This document shows, piece after piece, positions 37,770 through 47,432 of a stretch of 64,000 nucleotides of DNA (positions are counted from its first letter, which is position 1; each line of letters opens with the position of its first letter). Both the position numbers and the translations under genes were made by a program. Source of the stretch: DASQDN01 sp963833675 (GTDB lineage Bacteria; Acidobacteriota; Terriglobia; Bryobacterales; Bryobacteraceae); assembly GCA_963833675.1 (NCBI GenBank), contig CAWHYW010000003.1, forward strand, positions 62,001 to 126,000, given 5' to 3'. The notes beneath the pieces were generated by a model. It saw nothing but the letters and a program-made list of their open reading frames with translations. It was not told the DNA's origin and did not search any database.

Positions 37770-39422
37770 ATGTATCAGGTCATCGCGCGCAAATATCGGC
37801 CGGCGTCTTTTTCGGAGCTGATCAGCCAGCAGCACGTTCGAACTACGCTCGCAAACGCGATAACGCTCAGGCGGATTGCTCATGGGTATATCCTTTCTGG
37901 GCAACGAGGTACGGGCAAAACAACAGTTGCCCGAATCATTGCTCGTTGTCTTAATTGCGTCAATGGCCCCACCGCCGATCCTTGTGGTGAATGCGCCAGT
38001 TGCAAAGAGGTTACCGCCGGCAACAGCGTCGATGTAATCGAGATTGATGCCGCCTCAAATCGAGGTATCAATGAGATGCGCGAGTTGCGGGAAAACGTCC
38101 GGTATCGTCCGGCCCGCGACCGCTACAAAGTTTTCATCATTGATGAAGCGCACCAGATTACGACGGAGGCGTTCAACGCGCTTCTGAAGACACTGGAAGA
38201 GCCACCTGAATGGGTCGTGTTCATTCTCTGCACGACGGAATCGCACAAGATTCCCGTGACGATCGCGAGCCGGTGCCAGCAATTCAGCTTTCGATCCGTC
38301 GACTACGACGAATTGGTTTCTCGTATGCGCTGGATCTGCGAACAGGAAGGAATTCAGGCCGACGATGAAGCCCTCGGCATACTTGCGCACGTTGGAGAAG
38401 GAAGCGTCCGCGACTCGCTTTCAGCGCTGGACCAGGCAATAGCTTGTTGCGGCAACACCCTCGACGCCACCGAGCTGCGCAGCCTCATGGGCCTGTTTTC
38501 GATGCAATCGCTGCAGGAAGTTACCAATGCTTTGCTTGAAACTAACTCTCAGCGAATGCTAGAGATCGTACAGCAACTTGAAAGGAATGGTAGAAGTCTT
38601 CATCACTTCTGTCGTGAGCTAGCCAGATACTTCCGTAATCTGTTAGTTGCTCGGATTTCGGGAGAGGAAACCAAACTCATCGGGGCATCGGCAGTCGAAC
38701 AAGCCCGGATGCGTGAGACGGCACAACGGTTTAGCGAAGAAGATCTGACCCGATACCTGCAGTTAACGCTGGAACTGTTCAAAGATATGCAAGCTGCGCT
38801 TCAGCCGCGCCTGCATCTTGAGATCGGCTTGCTTCGCCTGGTCCACGCCAGCCGTCTTGTGCCCATAGAGCAGGCCATGGCCGATGTAGGGGTTAATGTA
38901 ACGAGCGCGCCGCGTCTCGTGGCGACGGCTCCGTCCGCCGAACCGCCCAAGCCGCGAACCGGACCGTCACCGTTTGCAGTGGACTCGTCCAGGAAGTCTG
39001 CTCCTCCTGAACCTAAGTCATCCAGTCCCGCGACAGCCGTTGCGGCAGCTCCGGCACAGGATTTGAAATCGGCGCTATATCGGGCGCTGAGCGACCTAGG
39101 CTGTAACTTCACGGCCGATGCAGTTGAGGCATCGGAGGTCACGGAAGCTAACGGCGAACTCGTTTTCATCACTCCGATCGAATTCAAGCTCGCCATGTCG
39201 GACTCGGACCTGAAGAAGGCGGCGCTACAGGCTTTTGGAAAGGCTTATCGAATCAAGCTGACTGTGGGAACGCCTGTGAATGCCGCGCCGATGGCTGCAA
39301 AGGCGCCGGCGGAAGATGAAGTGATGAATCGAGCGATGGCGGATCCGGCAATTCAACGCTTTCGCGAAACGTTTCCTGACGCCGAGATACGGCAGGTGCG
39401 CAACTTAAAGGAGGGATCATGA
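37770..39422 (+). CDS. dnaX: DNA polymerase III subunit gamma/tau
   Basis: The 550-residue protein starts at the ATG at 37770 (MYQVIARKYRP, the family start). It has Walker A GQRGTGKTT near residue 45, a zinc module CLNC-CGECASC near 64-79, Walker B VFIIDEAHQ and the SRC arginine-finger region (TIASRCQQF). Domain III helices run to about 370. A Pro/Ala-rich linker leads to a C-terminal domain (LKSALYRALSDLGCNF) resembling tau domain V. It is the clamp-loader ATPase of the replicative polymerase. No obvious slippery A-run for programmed frameshifting was seen. Its end overlaps the ybaB start by 4 bp. Confidence 0.97.
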   Translation: MYQVIARKYRPASFSELISQQHVRTTLANAITLRRIAHGYILSGQRGTGKTTVARIIARCLNCVNGPTADPCGECASCKEVTAGNSVDVIEIDAASNRGINEMRELRENVRYRPARDRYKVFIIDEAHQITTEAFNALLKTLEEPPEWVVFILCTTESHKIPVTIASRCQQFSFRSVDYDELVSRMRWICEQEGIQADDEALGILAHVGEGSVRDSLSALDQAIACCGNTLDATELRSLMGLFSMQSLQEVTNALLETNSQRMLEIVQQLERNGRSLHHFCRELARYFRNLLVARISGEETKLIGASAVEQARMRETAQRFSEEDLTRYLQLTLELFKDMQAALQPRLHLEIGLLRLVHASRLVPIEQAMADVGVNVTSAPRLVATAPSAEPPKPRTGPSPFAVDSSRKSAPPEPKSSSPATAVAAAPAQDLKSALYRALSDLGCNFTADAVEASEVTEANGELVFITPIEFKLAMSDSDLKKAALQAFGKAYRIKLTVGTPVNAAPMAAKAPAEDEVMNRAMADPAIQRFRETFPDAEIRQVRNLKEGS

Positions 39423-39727
39423 AGCTTCCCGGCAACATGCAGAACATGATGAAGCAAGCGCAGCAGATGCAGCAGCGCATGCAGGAAGAGGTCGAAAAGA
39501 TCATAGCCGAAGGATCGGCCGGCGGTGGCATGGTGACCGTGAAAATGGATGGTCATAAAAAGGTCTTGTCCGTGAAGATCGAGTCCGAAGCGGCGGGTGA
39601 CGCGGAGATGTTGCAGGACATGGTGATGGTTGCCTTCAACGAAGCGCACAAAAAAGTCGAGGCGGAATCGCAAAAGATCATGGGAGGCATGCTGGGCGGC
39701 CTCGGATTGCCTCCGGGCATGTTCTAA
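39419..39727 (+). CDS. ybaB: YbaB/EbfC family nucleoid-associated protein
   Basis: The 102-residue protein starts within the dnaX stop (ATGA). It has the family layout: an N-terminal helix (NMQNMMKQAQQMQQRMQEE) and then strands GSAGGGMVTVKMDGHKKVLSVKIE. The C-terminal helices are VMVAFNEAHKKVEAESQKI and a Gly/Met-rich tail. It forms DNA-binding dimers. The dnaX-ybaB-recR order is conserved across bacteria. Confidence 0.95.
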   Translation: MKLPGNMQNMMKQAQQMQQRMQEEVEKIIAEGSAGGGMVTVKMDGHKKVLSVKIESEAAGDAEMLQDMVMVAFNEAHKKVEAESQKIMGGMLGGLGLPPGMF

Positions 39728-39730
39728 AGG

Positions 39731-40330
39731 ATGCCCGATTTTGCCGAGCCGCTTGCCCGGCTCATCCTCGAAATTAAGCGTCTACCCGGAATCGGACAAA
39801 AATCCGCCCAGCGAATCGCCTTCCACGTACTGCGATCCAAACGGGAAGATGTGGATCGGTTTGTACAGGCTTTGATCGACGTCAAGGAGAAATTGGGCAT
39901 CTGCTCGGTGTGTAACAACATTAGTGATGCGGAAGTCTGCTCCTATTGCCGCGATGCGTCTCGCGATCAGTCGCTCATCTGCGTACTCGAAGAGCCGCAT
40001 AACATCCTGCCGATCGAGACGACGCGCCAGTTCCACGGCTTGTATCACGTCTTGCATGGAGCAATCTCTCCGTTGCGGGGAATCGGCCCCGAGCAGCTGC
40101 GCATTAAGAGCTTGCTGCATCGAATCGAAAATGGCGCCATACAGGAAGTGATCCTCGCCACGAATCCCACGGTCGAAGGAGAAGCGACTGCTTCTTATCT
40201 GTCCCGGCTTCTGAAGCCCCTTGGTTTGAAGGTGACGCGAATCGCTATGGGTATTCCGGTGGGCAGTGATTTGGAATACGCGGATGAGGTCACGATGCTG
40301 AAGTCTCTTGAGAACCGGCGGGAGATGTAG
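39731..40330 (+). CDS. recR: Recombination protein RecR
   Basis: The 199-residue protein has an N-terminal helix-hairpin-helix (RLPGIGQKSAQRIAFHVL). A Cys4 zinc motif follows (CSVCNNISDAEVCSYC, residues about 57-72). The Toprim domain is VCVLEEPHN-like (ICVLEEPHNILPIETT), with PTVEGEATASYL and a C-terminal Walker B-like VTRIAMGIPVGSDLEYADE. It loads RecA with RecFO at gaps. It begins 3 bases after ybaB. Confidence 0.97.
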   Translation: MPDFAEPLARLILEIKRLPGIGQKSAQRIAFHVLRSKREDVDRFVQALIDVKEKLGICSVCNNISDAEVCSYCRDASRDQSLICVLEEPHNILPIETTRQFHGLYHVLHGAISPLRGIGPEQLRIKSLLHRIENGAIQEVILATNPTVEGEATASYLSRLLKPLGLKVTRIAMGIPVGSDLEYADEVTMLKSLENRREM

Positions 40331-40332
40331 AC

Positions 40333-42285
40333 GTGTTTCATATTCTCGAAAAGCAGATCCTCGATACCGTTTCCAACCACATTCAGACGCGCTACGGAGT
40401 TGACGTTCCGGTTACGCTGGAGCAGCCGAAGCAAGCGTCCTTTGGTGAGCTCGCTGCGCCGGTCGCGTTTCAGCTCGCAAAGCAACTAAAGCGAGCGCCG
40501 AAGCAGATCGCAGAGGAACTCGCGCGCGATCTGAGCGGCCTGCCAAACGTCGGCTCGCTCGAAGTTGCGGGCAATGGCTACCTGAACATTCGGTTCGATC
40601 GCGGCGCGTACGGTGATCGCGTTCTTCGAGAAGGGGACGAATGGGCTGCGGACCGTGAAGATGAAAAGATCATCGTCGAGCACACGAACATCAATCCGAA
40701 CAAAGCCGCTCACATCGGACATCTCAGGAATGCGGTTTTGGGCGACACTTTCGTTCGCATGCTGCGCTCCTCGGGGCATACGGTGGAAGTACAGAACTAT
40801 ATCGACAACACAGGAGTACAAGTAGCCGATGTGGTTGTCGGGTTTCACTACCTTGAGAAGAAAGGCATCGAAGAAGTTCGAGCGCTGATCGCAGCGGATC
40901 GGTTCGATTATTACTGCTGGGATCTCTATGCGCGAATCAGCGCGTATCACAAGGAGAATCCCGAATCGGTGAGCTGGCGCGCCGAAACGCTGCATGCAAT
41001 CGAAGCAGGCGATGGCGAAGTCGCCGAGCTCGGACACATCGTAGCCGATGCCATTGTGCAGGCGCACATTGCGACCATGCTCCGGCTCGGCATCGAGTAC
41101 GATGTGCTCCCGCGCGAGAGCGAAATCCTTCACCTGAAGTTCTGGGCAAAGGCCTTCGAGCTGCTAAAAGAACGGAAAGCCATCTACTTCGAAACCGAAG
41201 GCAAGAATAAAGGCTGCTGGGTGATGCCGGCGACAGCGTTCTCTGAAACGGCAACAGACGAAGACGATTCAAAAGTGATCGTGCGTTCGAACGGCACGGT
41301 GACTTATGTCGGCAAGGACATCGCGTACCAGTTATGGAAATTCGGGCTGCTTGGAAAGGACTTCTTCTATCGCAAGCTGCTTGAATATCCCGACGGACAT
41401 GCGCTTTATGTCTCGATGGATCGCGATCCGGGAAAACCAGCGCCGTCCTTCGGTCGCGGGAGCCGCGTCTATAATGTCATCGACTCGCGCCAGTCGTATC
41501 TTCAAGATGTCGTCGTTGCGGGACTGCGGGCTCTGGATTTTCCCGAACAGGCGGCCAACTCGATCCACTTCTCTTATGAGATGGTCGCCCTTACACCTGC
41601 AACTTGTGCAGAGCTCGGCATTGAGATATCGGAAGAGGACAGGAGGAAATCGTATATCGAAGTCTCCGGACGCAAGGGCCTGGGCGTAAAGGCAGACGAT
41701 CTTCTGAATTCGCTGATCGACAAGGCGCTCGCAGAAGTTGAATCCCGACACCCGGAAGCCACCGCCGAAGAACGTCGTGACGTCGCCACGAAGATCGCTG
41801 TCGGAGCCTTGCGATACTTCATGCTGAAGTTCACGCGCAACTCAGTCATCGCCTTCGATTTGGGTGAGGCGCTAAGCTTCGAAGGAGAGACCGGCCCATA
41901 CGTTCAGTATGCAGCCGTGCGCGCCCGCAACATCCTGCGCAAGCTGGAGGAACGAGGCGGACGCCTGCCAGATTTCAAAACGGCATTGAATGAAGAAGCG
42001 ATGAAGTGTCAACTCGCGTCGGAAGATTTCTGGCAACTGCTTCTAGCCGCCTCGAGAGCCGGTGTTGCGATCGAGCGCGCTGTCGCTTCCGGTGAGCCTT
42101 CCCACGTTGCCCGTTACGCGTTCCAACTGGCGCAGGCCTTCAACGCCTTCTATCACGACTATCCTGTGCTCGCCGAAGAGGATCAGGAGAAACGAACCTT
42201 CCTGCTCTGGATGACCAGTTATTTCCGCTCCCAACTGGATAAAACCCTTCAGGTTCTAGGAATCGAAGCCCCTCGATATATGTAG
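40333..42285 (+). CDS. argS: Arginyl-tRNA synthetase
   Basis: The 650-residue protein starts at a GTG 2 bases after recR. The N-terminal Add-1 domain covers about residues 5-85 (FGELAAPVAFQLAKQLKRAP). The class I HIGH motif is NINPNKAAHIGHLRNAVLGD. The Rossmann body has NYIDNTGVQVADVVVGF. The anticodon-binding DALR domain closes the protein (FEGETGPYVQYAAVRARNILR through KTLQVLGIEAPRYM). A KMSK-like segment is not conserved, as in many ArgRS; RKSYIEVSGRKGLGVKADDLL occupies that place. It charges tRNA-Arg in the cytoplasm. Confidence 0.97.
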   Translation: MFHILEKQILDTVSNHIQTRYGVDVPVTLEQPKQASFGELAAPVAFQLAKQLKRAPKQIAEELARDLSGLPNVGSLEVAGNGYLNIRFDRGAYGDRVLREGDEWAADREDEKIIVEHTNINPNKAAHIGHLRNAVLGDTFVRMLRSSGHTVEVQNYIDNTGVQVADVVVGFHYLEKKGIEEVRALIAADRFDYYCWDLYARISAYHKENPESVSWRAETLHAIEAGDGEVAELGHIVADAIVQAHIATMLRLGIEYDVLPRESEILHLKFWAKAFELLKERKAIYFETEGKNKGCWVMPATAFSETATDEDDSKVIVRSNGTVTYVGKDIAYQLWKFGLLGKDFFYRKLLEYPDGHALYVSMDRDPGKPAPSFGRGSRVYNVIDSRQSYLQDVVVAGLRALDFPEQAANSIHFSYEMVALTPATCAELGIEISEEDRRKSYIEVSGRKGLGVKADDLLNSLIDKALAEVESRHPEATAEERRDVATKIAVGALRYFMLKFTRNSVIAFDLGEALSFEGETGPYVQYAAVRARNILRKLEERGGRLPDFKTALNEEAMKCQLASEDFWQLLLAASRAGVAIERAVASGEPSHVARYAFQLAQAFNAFYHDYPVLAEEDQEKRTFLLWMTSYFRSQLDKTLQVLGIEAPRYM

Positions 42286-42411
42286 CTGTTAGCTACCGGC
42301 GGGGCCCGTTTTACACTGTTTTACAATCCCTCGAGTTACCTTCCGGAATCCATCTTCGCCTAACCAATAGCTACGGCTTTGCTGTGTAATGCGACGCCGG
42401 GCTCGAAAATC

Positions 42412-43473
42412 ATGCGGAACATTCTAGGGGTGTTGTGCCTTCTCAGCGCGAGCTATGCTCAGACGCCTACACGAGTTATCGGCGAGGTGGAAAGCAAAAG
42501 CGCTGATCAAATCACAGTCAAAACCGACGCCGGCCAAAGCGTCAACATGCCTGTCAGTTCCGAGACAAAGGTTTTGCGCGTACCTCCCGGAGAAACGAGT
42601 CTTGCCAAGGCGGCGACAATCACGTTCGGAGATGTGAACCCAGGCGATCGCGTGCTGGTTCGCGCCAATCAGATCATCGTGATGAGCAAGTCCGATCTTC
42701 AGCAAAAGCAGGAGGCCGAACGGGCGGAGTGGCAGAAGCGCGGCAGCGCCGGCCGGATTACGGCCATCGGTGATCAACAATTGACGATCGCAACTCCCGC
42801 TGGTCGGAGCCTTAAGATAACCACAACTCCAAAGACATCGTTCCGGCGATATGCTCCGGAGTCGGTTCGCTTCAGCGATGCGAAACCCGGTTCTTTCTCG
42901 GAGATGAGGGTCGGCGACCAGGTTCGCGTGCTTGGGGACAGGACAGACGACAGCGTTGCAGCCGAGGTGATTGTTTCCGGAGCGTTTCGAAACTTTGCGG
43001 CTACGGTGGTGTCCGTCGATGCGAACGCGGGGGAGATCAAAGTTACCGATCTGCAGACGAAGAAACCTGTAATCGTCAAGGTCAATAGCGAGTCGCTGAC
43101 GCGAAAGATGCCACCGATGATGGCCCAGATGATGGCAGCGAGGCGGCACGCCGGAGGAACGGAGGAGACTCCTGCTGCGAATCCCAGTCCCTCCCCTGCC
43201 GGCGCGGCGCCCGAACGCGGACAGGGCCCTCCCGGTATGCGTCAAGGGGGAGGTCCGAGGGATATCGGCCGGATGCTTGAACGCATGCCCGCTTTGAATG
43301 TAGCGGATCTGAAGCCGGGAGATGCGCTGATTGTAGCCAGTACTGCTGGTCCTGACCCCTCGCGCACGACTGCTATCGCTGTGCTCGCGGGAGTGGAGCC
43401 GCTGCTCACAGGTCCCGCGGCAGACGGCCGTCTGAATGGCCCGTGGAACTTCGACATCAATATCGTCCCCTAA
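42412..43473 (+). CDS. DUF5666 domain protein, secreted
   Basis: This 353-residue protein is counted from the ATG at 42412, where MRNILGVLCLLSASYAQ forms a signal peptide. The body is a series of similar small beta-barrels: RVIGEVESKSADQITVKTDAG, GSAGRITAIGDQQLTIATPAG and FAATVVSVDANAGEIKVTD, each with a GDRVLV or GDQVRV strand. This is the OB-like DUF5666 repeat. A Pro/Gly/Met-rich linker (about residues 245-290) precedes a last module ending GVEPLL. The receptor gene follows 9 bp later, so they are co-transcribed. The function is unknown, possibly periplasmic binding. Confidence 0.85.
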   Translation: MRNILGVLCLLSASYAQTPTRVIGEVESKSADQITVKTDAGQSVNMPVSSETKVLRVPPGETSLAKAATITFGDVNPGDRVLVRANQIIVMSKSDLQQKQEAERAEWQKRGSAGRITAIGDQQLTIATPAGRSLKITTTPKTSFRRYAPESVRFSDAKPGSFSEMRVGDQVRVLGDRTDDSVAAEVIVSGAFRNFAATVVSVDANAGEIKVTDLQTKKPVIVKVNSESLTRKMPPMMAQMMAARRHAGGTEETPAANPSPSPAGAAPERGQGPPGMRQGGGPRDIGRMLERMPALNVADLKPGDALIVASTAGPDPSRTTAIAVLAGVEPLLTGPAADGRLNGPWNFDINIVP

Positions 43474-43482
43474 AGGGTAATT

Positions 43483-46329
43483 ATGAATTTGCGCTTATTG
43501 CTTTTTTTACTGGCATTCTCTGCTTTCGGGCAACAAACGGGCACGGTACAGGGCGTCGTAACCGACGAGACCGGGGCAATCATTCCGGCAACGAATGTTC
43601 GAATTGTGGGACCAAACGGAACCGGCAAGACCGTACAGACGAACGAATCGGGTAAGTACACGGTTCCTGGCCTCAAGCCGGGCAAATATACGGTGAGCGT
43701 TACTGTGCCGGGTTTCGCCGTAGCTGAGAAGACCGTTGACTTAGGTCCCGCTTCTACGGTGACAGCCGACATGCCCCTTCGCGTAGCGATGGAGACGCAG
43801 AAGATCGAGGTGCAAGGCGATAACCCGACGCAGGTGAGCACGGATCCGACAGCCAATACCGGGGCCCTGATCTTGCGGCAGGAAGATCTCGAAACATTGT
43901 CCGACGATCCGGATGAACTGGCGTCCGACCTCCAGGCGCTTGCCGGTCCCGCTGCCGGCCCCAACGGGGGACAGATTTATGTTGACGGCTTCTCCGGGGC
44001 GCAATTGCCGCCGAAAGAATCGATCCGCGAGATTCGTATCAATCAGAATCCGTTTTCGGCCGAATTCGACCGGATTGGCTTTGGCCGAATCGAAGTGTTT
44101 ACGAAGCCTGGATCTGATCGCTACCACGGTCAGGCGTTGTTTAGCATAAGCGATGGACTATTTAACTCCAGGAATCCATTTGCAACCAACAAGCCTGACT
44201 TTCAATCGAAGCTGTTCGACTTCAATTTTGGCGGTCCACTGAATAAGAGGACATCATTTTTCATCAACGCCGATCGCCGCAACGTCGATGACAACGCGAT
44301 CGTAAATGCCACTATCCTGGATCCTTCCTTTAACATCGTTCAACTGCAACAGGCATATCTAACTCCGAACAGCCGTACGAGCGTATCTCCCCGAATCGAC
44401 TACGCCATAAACGCGAACAATACCCTAGTTGCGCGCTACAACTTCCGCCAAGCCTCGAACACGAACTCTGGCATCGGTGATTTCACGCTTCCTACCCGCG
44501 GTATCGACACTGGTTCTACATCACACACTGTCCAGCTAACCGAAACGGCGGTTCTGAATCCTAAAGCCATCAATGAGACACGTTTACAGTACATCCGATT
44601 GAACAGCACTGAACTAGGGGACAACACGCTTCCGGCCATCAATGTATTGAACGCATTTAACGGCGGGGGGGCCCAGGTTGGGAATAACTGGACGAACCAG
44701 GATCGTTGGGAACTGCATAACATCACTTCGATCGCCCACGGAACTCATGCCTTTAAATTTGGCGGGCGTATGCGCCGCGTTGGCTACGAGGAGTCGTCAG
44801 GCCGAAATTTCGGCGGCACATTTTCTTTTGCTGGCAATCCGGGCGTCGATATCAGTTCGATCGAACAATATCAACGAACGGAAGTCGGCCTGAGTCAAGG
44901 ACTGTCGCTTGACCAGATTCGGCTTATGGGTGGGGGACCGACACAGTTCATGATTGCAGGCGGGAATCCTCTTGCCGGAGTAACGCAGTGGGACGGCGCG
45001 ATCTTTGTGCAGGACGATTGGCGCTGGAAGCCGAATTTTACTCTCAGTCTGGGACTTCGCTATGAGATGCAAACGAACATCCATGACTGGTCGAACTTCG
45101 CCCCTCGCCTCGGTATCGCATGGGCTCCCGGCACCAGAGGTGGTCGCACCGGCAAAACTGTCATCCGGGCAGGAGTAGGGATGTTCTATGACCGCGTTGA
45201 CTCCGATTTAACTCTCGACACGGTGCGTTTCAATGGTATAAATCAGCAGCAGCTCATTATCGACCGACCCGATTTTTATCCACTCGTACCACCTTTCTCG
45301 TCGTTGGTAGGTCAGACGTCGGCACAGACGGTCCACGAATTCGATCCCAAATTGCGGGCTCCCTACATGATCCAGTCTGCTATCAGTATTGAGCGGCAGC
45401 TTCCATGGCGATCCACGATCACGACGACCTACACGAATACGCGGGCCTTGCATCTTCTGCGATCGGTAAACCTGGGTATCTACGACCCGGCCTTTGGCAA
45501 CTTGTACCAGTATGAGTCGACAGGGGTGATGAACCAGAATCAATTTCTGGTGAACTTCAACAGCCGAGTCAGCCGGAAACTCAGCTTATTTTCGTTCTAT
45601 GTCCTTAGTAAATCGCTGAGCGATACCGATGGTCCTACCACATTTCCTGCAGATCCTTTCAATTACCGCAGTGATTATGGACGCTCGTTTAACGACATTC
45701 GCCATCGCTTTGTGCTTGGCGGGAATCTTGTCGCGCCGCTCGGGCTTCGTTTCAATCCGTTTATCATTGCCCAATCCGGCAGACCGTTCAACATCATCGT
45801 GGGCCGGGATGTAAATGGAGATTCGATTCTGACGAATGACCGTCCGGCCTTTGCTCAGCCCGGGGAAGCCGGCGCGATCGATACGATCTATGGCTTGTTT
45901 AACCCTCGCCCGGTTCGGGGAGACACAATCATTCCCCGCAACGACGGAGATGGTCCCGGTTTGTTCACGGTGAACCTTCGGGCGAGCCGTACGTTCGGCT
46001 TTGGTGGAACGCGCACGGATAAGCGGCCCGCTGGCATGGGCGGCGGAGATGGCGGTGGTGGCATGCGCGGCGGCGGAGGAATGCGGATGCGTGGTTTCGG
46101 CGCAGGCGGCATGCGAGGCATTATGGACAGCGGTAGCACCGAGCAGCGCTATAACCTCACGCTCTCCGTTCAGGCGCGCAACTTGTTCAACACCGTAAAC
46201 CTGGCTCCTCCCGTGGGAAATCTGTCGTCGGCCTTATTCGGGCAATCGACTCAGATCGCGGGCGGATTCGGCGGCGGCACGGAAGCCAATAACCGTCGAC
46301 TGGAATTTCAGTTGCGATTCACGTTCTAA
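43483..46329 (+). CDS. Oar-like outer-membrane receptor with carboxypeptidase-regulatory-like domain
   Basis: This 948-residue protein has a signal peptide (LRLLLFLLAFSAFGQQ). The regulatory-like domain reads GVVTDETGAIIPATNVRI and ESGKYTVPGLKPGKYTVSVTVPGF. A plug-like region has YVDGFSGAQLPPKESIREIRIN and FDRIGFGRIEVFTKPGSD, then a beta-barrel ending in RRLEFQLRFTF. Near residues 850-880 lies an unusual Gly/Met-rich insert (GMGGGDGGGGMRGGGGMRMRG) between barrel strands, perhaps a surface loop. It is shorter than the other two receptors here. It is co-transcribed with the DUF5666 gene and overlaps the convergent PadR gene by 4 bp. Confidence 0.92.
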   Translation: MNLRLLLFLLAFSAFGQQTGTVQGVVTDETGAIIPATNVRIVGPNGTGKTVQTNESGKYTVPGLKPGKYTVSVTVPGFAVAEKTVDLGPASTVTADMPLRVAMETQKIEVQGDNPTQVSTDPTANTGALILRQEDLETLSDDPDELASDLQALAGPAAGPNGGQIYVDGFSGAQLPPKESIREIRINQNPFSAEFDRIGFGRIEVFTKPGSDRYHGQALFSISDGLFNSRNPFATNKPDFQSKLFDFNFGGPLNKRTSFFINADRRNVDDNAIVNATILDPSFNIVQLQQAYLTPNSRTSVSPRIDYAINANNTLVARYNFRQASNTNSGIGDFTLPTRGIDTGSTSHTVQLTETAVLNPKAINETRLQYIRLNSTELGDNTLPAINVLNAFNGGGAQVGNNWTNQDRWELHNITSIAHGTHAFKFGGRMRRVGYEESSGRNFGGTFSFAGNPGVDISSIEQYQRTEVGLSQGLSLDQIRLMGGGPTQFMIAGGNPLAGVTQWDGAIFVQDDWRWKPNFTLSLGLRYEMQTNIHDWSNFAPRLGIAWAPGTRGGRTGKTVIRAGVGMFYDRVDSDLTLDTVRFNGINQQQLIIDRPDFYPLVPPFSSLVGQTSAQTVHEFDPKLRAPYMIQSAISIERQLPWRSTITTTYTNTRALHLLRSVNLGIYDPAFGNLYQYESTGVMNQNQFLVNFNSRVSRKLSLFSFYVLSKSLSDTDGPTTFPADPFNYRSDYGRSFNDIRHRFVLGGNLVAPLGLRFNPFIIAQSGRPFNIIVGRDVNGDSILTNDRPAFAQPGEAGAIDTIYGLFNPRPVRGDTIIPRNDGDGPGLFTVNLRASRTFGFGGTRTDKRPAGMGGGDGGGGMRGGGGMRMRGFGAGGMRGIMDSGSTEQRYNLTLSVQARNLFNTVNLAPPVGNLSSALFGQSTQIAGGFGGGTEANNRRLEFQLRFTF

Positions 46330-46685
46330 ACTGCGATTGCGGACCGCTGATTAACTACACTCGAAATCGCGCGGCTCATTTGACTCCAGGTCCACAACTC
46401 GCTTTCGAGCTGCCTGCGGCCTGCTCGAGTGAGCCGGTAGAACTTCGCGCGGCGATTGTTCTCCGAGTAGCCCCAATCCGATACAATCCAGCCGCGCCGT
46501 TCCATGCGATGTAGAGCAGGATAGAGCGATCCCTCCTCTACTTTGATCACGTCACTCGAGGACTGCTGAATGCGATCCACAATGTTGTAACCATGGAGCG
46601 GTCCGCCGGTAAGCGTCTTCAGCACGAGCATGTCCAGCGTGCCTTGCAGAAGTTCCAGTTTTTCTTTGCGCACTACGCTATTCAC
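46326..46685 (-). CDS. PadR family transcriptional regulator
   Basis: This 119-residue winged-helix protein shows the PadR signature: KLELLQGTLDMLVLKTLTGGPLHGYNIVDRI. It continues VIKVEEGSLYPALHRMERRGWIVSDWGYSENNRRAKFYRLTRAGRRQL. EEGSLYPALHRME is the recognition helix and the NNRRAKFY segment the wing. Acidobacteria carry many such small PadRs, usually beside FtsX-type ABC permeases; here the neighbour is a receptor gene that converges on it with a 4-bp overlap. The target is unknown. Confidence 0.93.
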   Translation of the reverse strand: MNSVVRKEKLELLQGTLDMLVLKTLTGGPLHGYNIVDRIQQSSSDVIKVEEGSLYPALHRMERRGWIVSDWGYSENNRRAKFYRLTRAGRRQLESELWTWSQMSRAISSVVNQRSAIAV

Positions 46686-46791
46686 CCTTTCCCCGTTTCG
46701 GGATCAAGTCTATCGACTTGCATGCGCCCGCGAGGGACGCGATTACGAAATTGTGTAATAGAAAGGCCGTCTATGGCAAGCGCGCCTGAAA

Positions 46792-47353
46792 CTACCTAGG
46801 TTCTTCCGTGACTTCGATGCCGTTCAGAAGGGCATAATTTCGAACCGGAACAAACTGAAAGATCAGCTTGCCCTGCGCATTGGGTTGGAGATTGCGAAAG
46901 GTCTTATCGATTGGATTCAGGGAACCGCCCGGTTCCTTAAAGATATCGAACCTCCGGTTGTGTGTGATCCATCAATTCCGATTGCGCGACCCGAAGATGA
47001 AATTGCGGGGCATAAGACCCGGGAGCGATAACAATCTGAATCGGTTCGGCCGCCCCCTTTCCTTCGTAATACTGTTGCAGCCGTTTTCGGAGACGGTGGG
47101 CCTCTACGCGAACGATCGCGTCGCGCTTCCGGTCGAAGTCCGGGTGACGTCCAAGAGCCTCCACCGCGATGTTGTACTCTTTGATGTCGTCGGCTCTATT
47201 CTCGAAATACTTGCCACAGGTATAACGCAGAAAAATGGCCAGGCTGGGAGAACGATCGAAAATTCCGCTCGCAAGGAGACGTTCAACCGCTGCTCGTTCG
47301 GGTTCGAAGTTATCAGGGGATGCAGGATTTCGAGACGCAGTGGGCGCGCTCAT
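46792..47353 (-). pseudogene. Internally deleted signalling/malectin protein remnant
   Basis: From the ATG at 47353 the first 115 residues (ERAAVERLLASGIFDRSPSL, DDIKEYNIAVEALGRHPDFD, DAIVRVEAHRLRKRLQQYYEG, APGSYAPQFHL) match an N-terminal domain common in large acidobacterial proteins. After about residue 120 the frame changes near 46960 and HNRRFDIFKEPGG, NPIDKTFRNLQPNAQGKLIFQF and YALLNGIEVTEE follow. That is the C-terminal part of a malectin-like carbohydrate-binding domain, ending at a stop at 46792. The usual several hundred residues between (membrane segment, TPR or further domains) are gone. A single large deletion explains this best. Confidence 0.65.
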
Positions 47354-47432
47354 AGAATGTCTAGGCGTTGTGCTTGCTGATTGTACCAACAGTGGCAACC
47401 AGACGCGGTACGTTTGAAGGCCGGGACCAGTG

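Noticed and set aside
38900..39100. Programmed frameshift in dnaX giving a short gamma subunit
   Set aside because: No A-AAA-AAG-type slippery run or following hairpin was found in the Pro/Ala linker.
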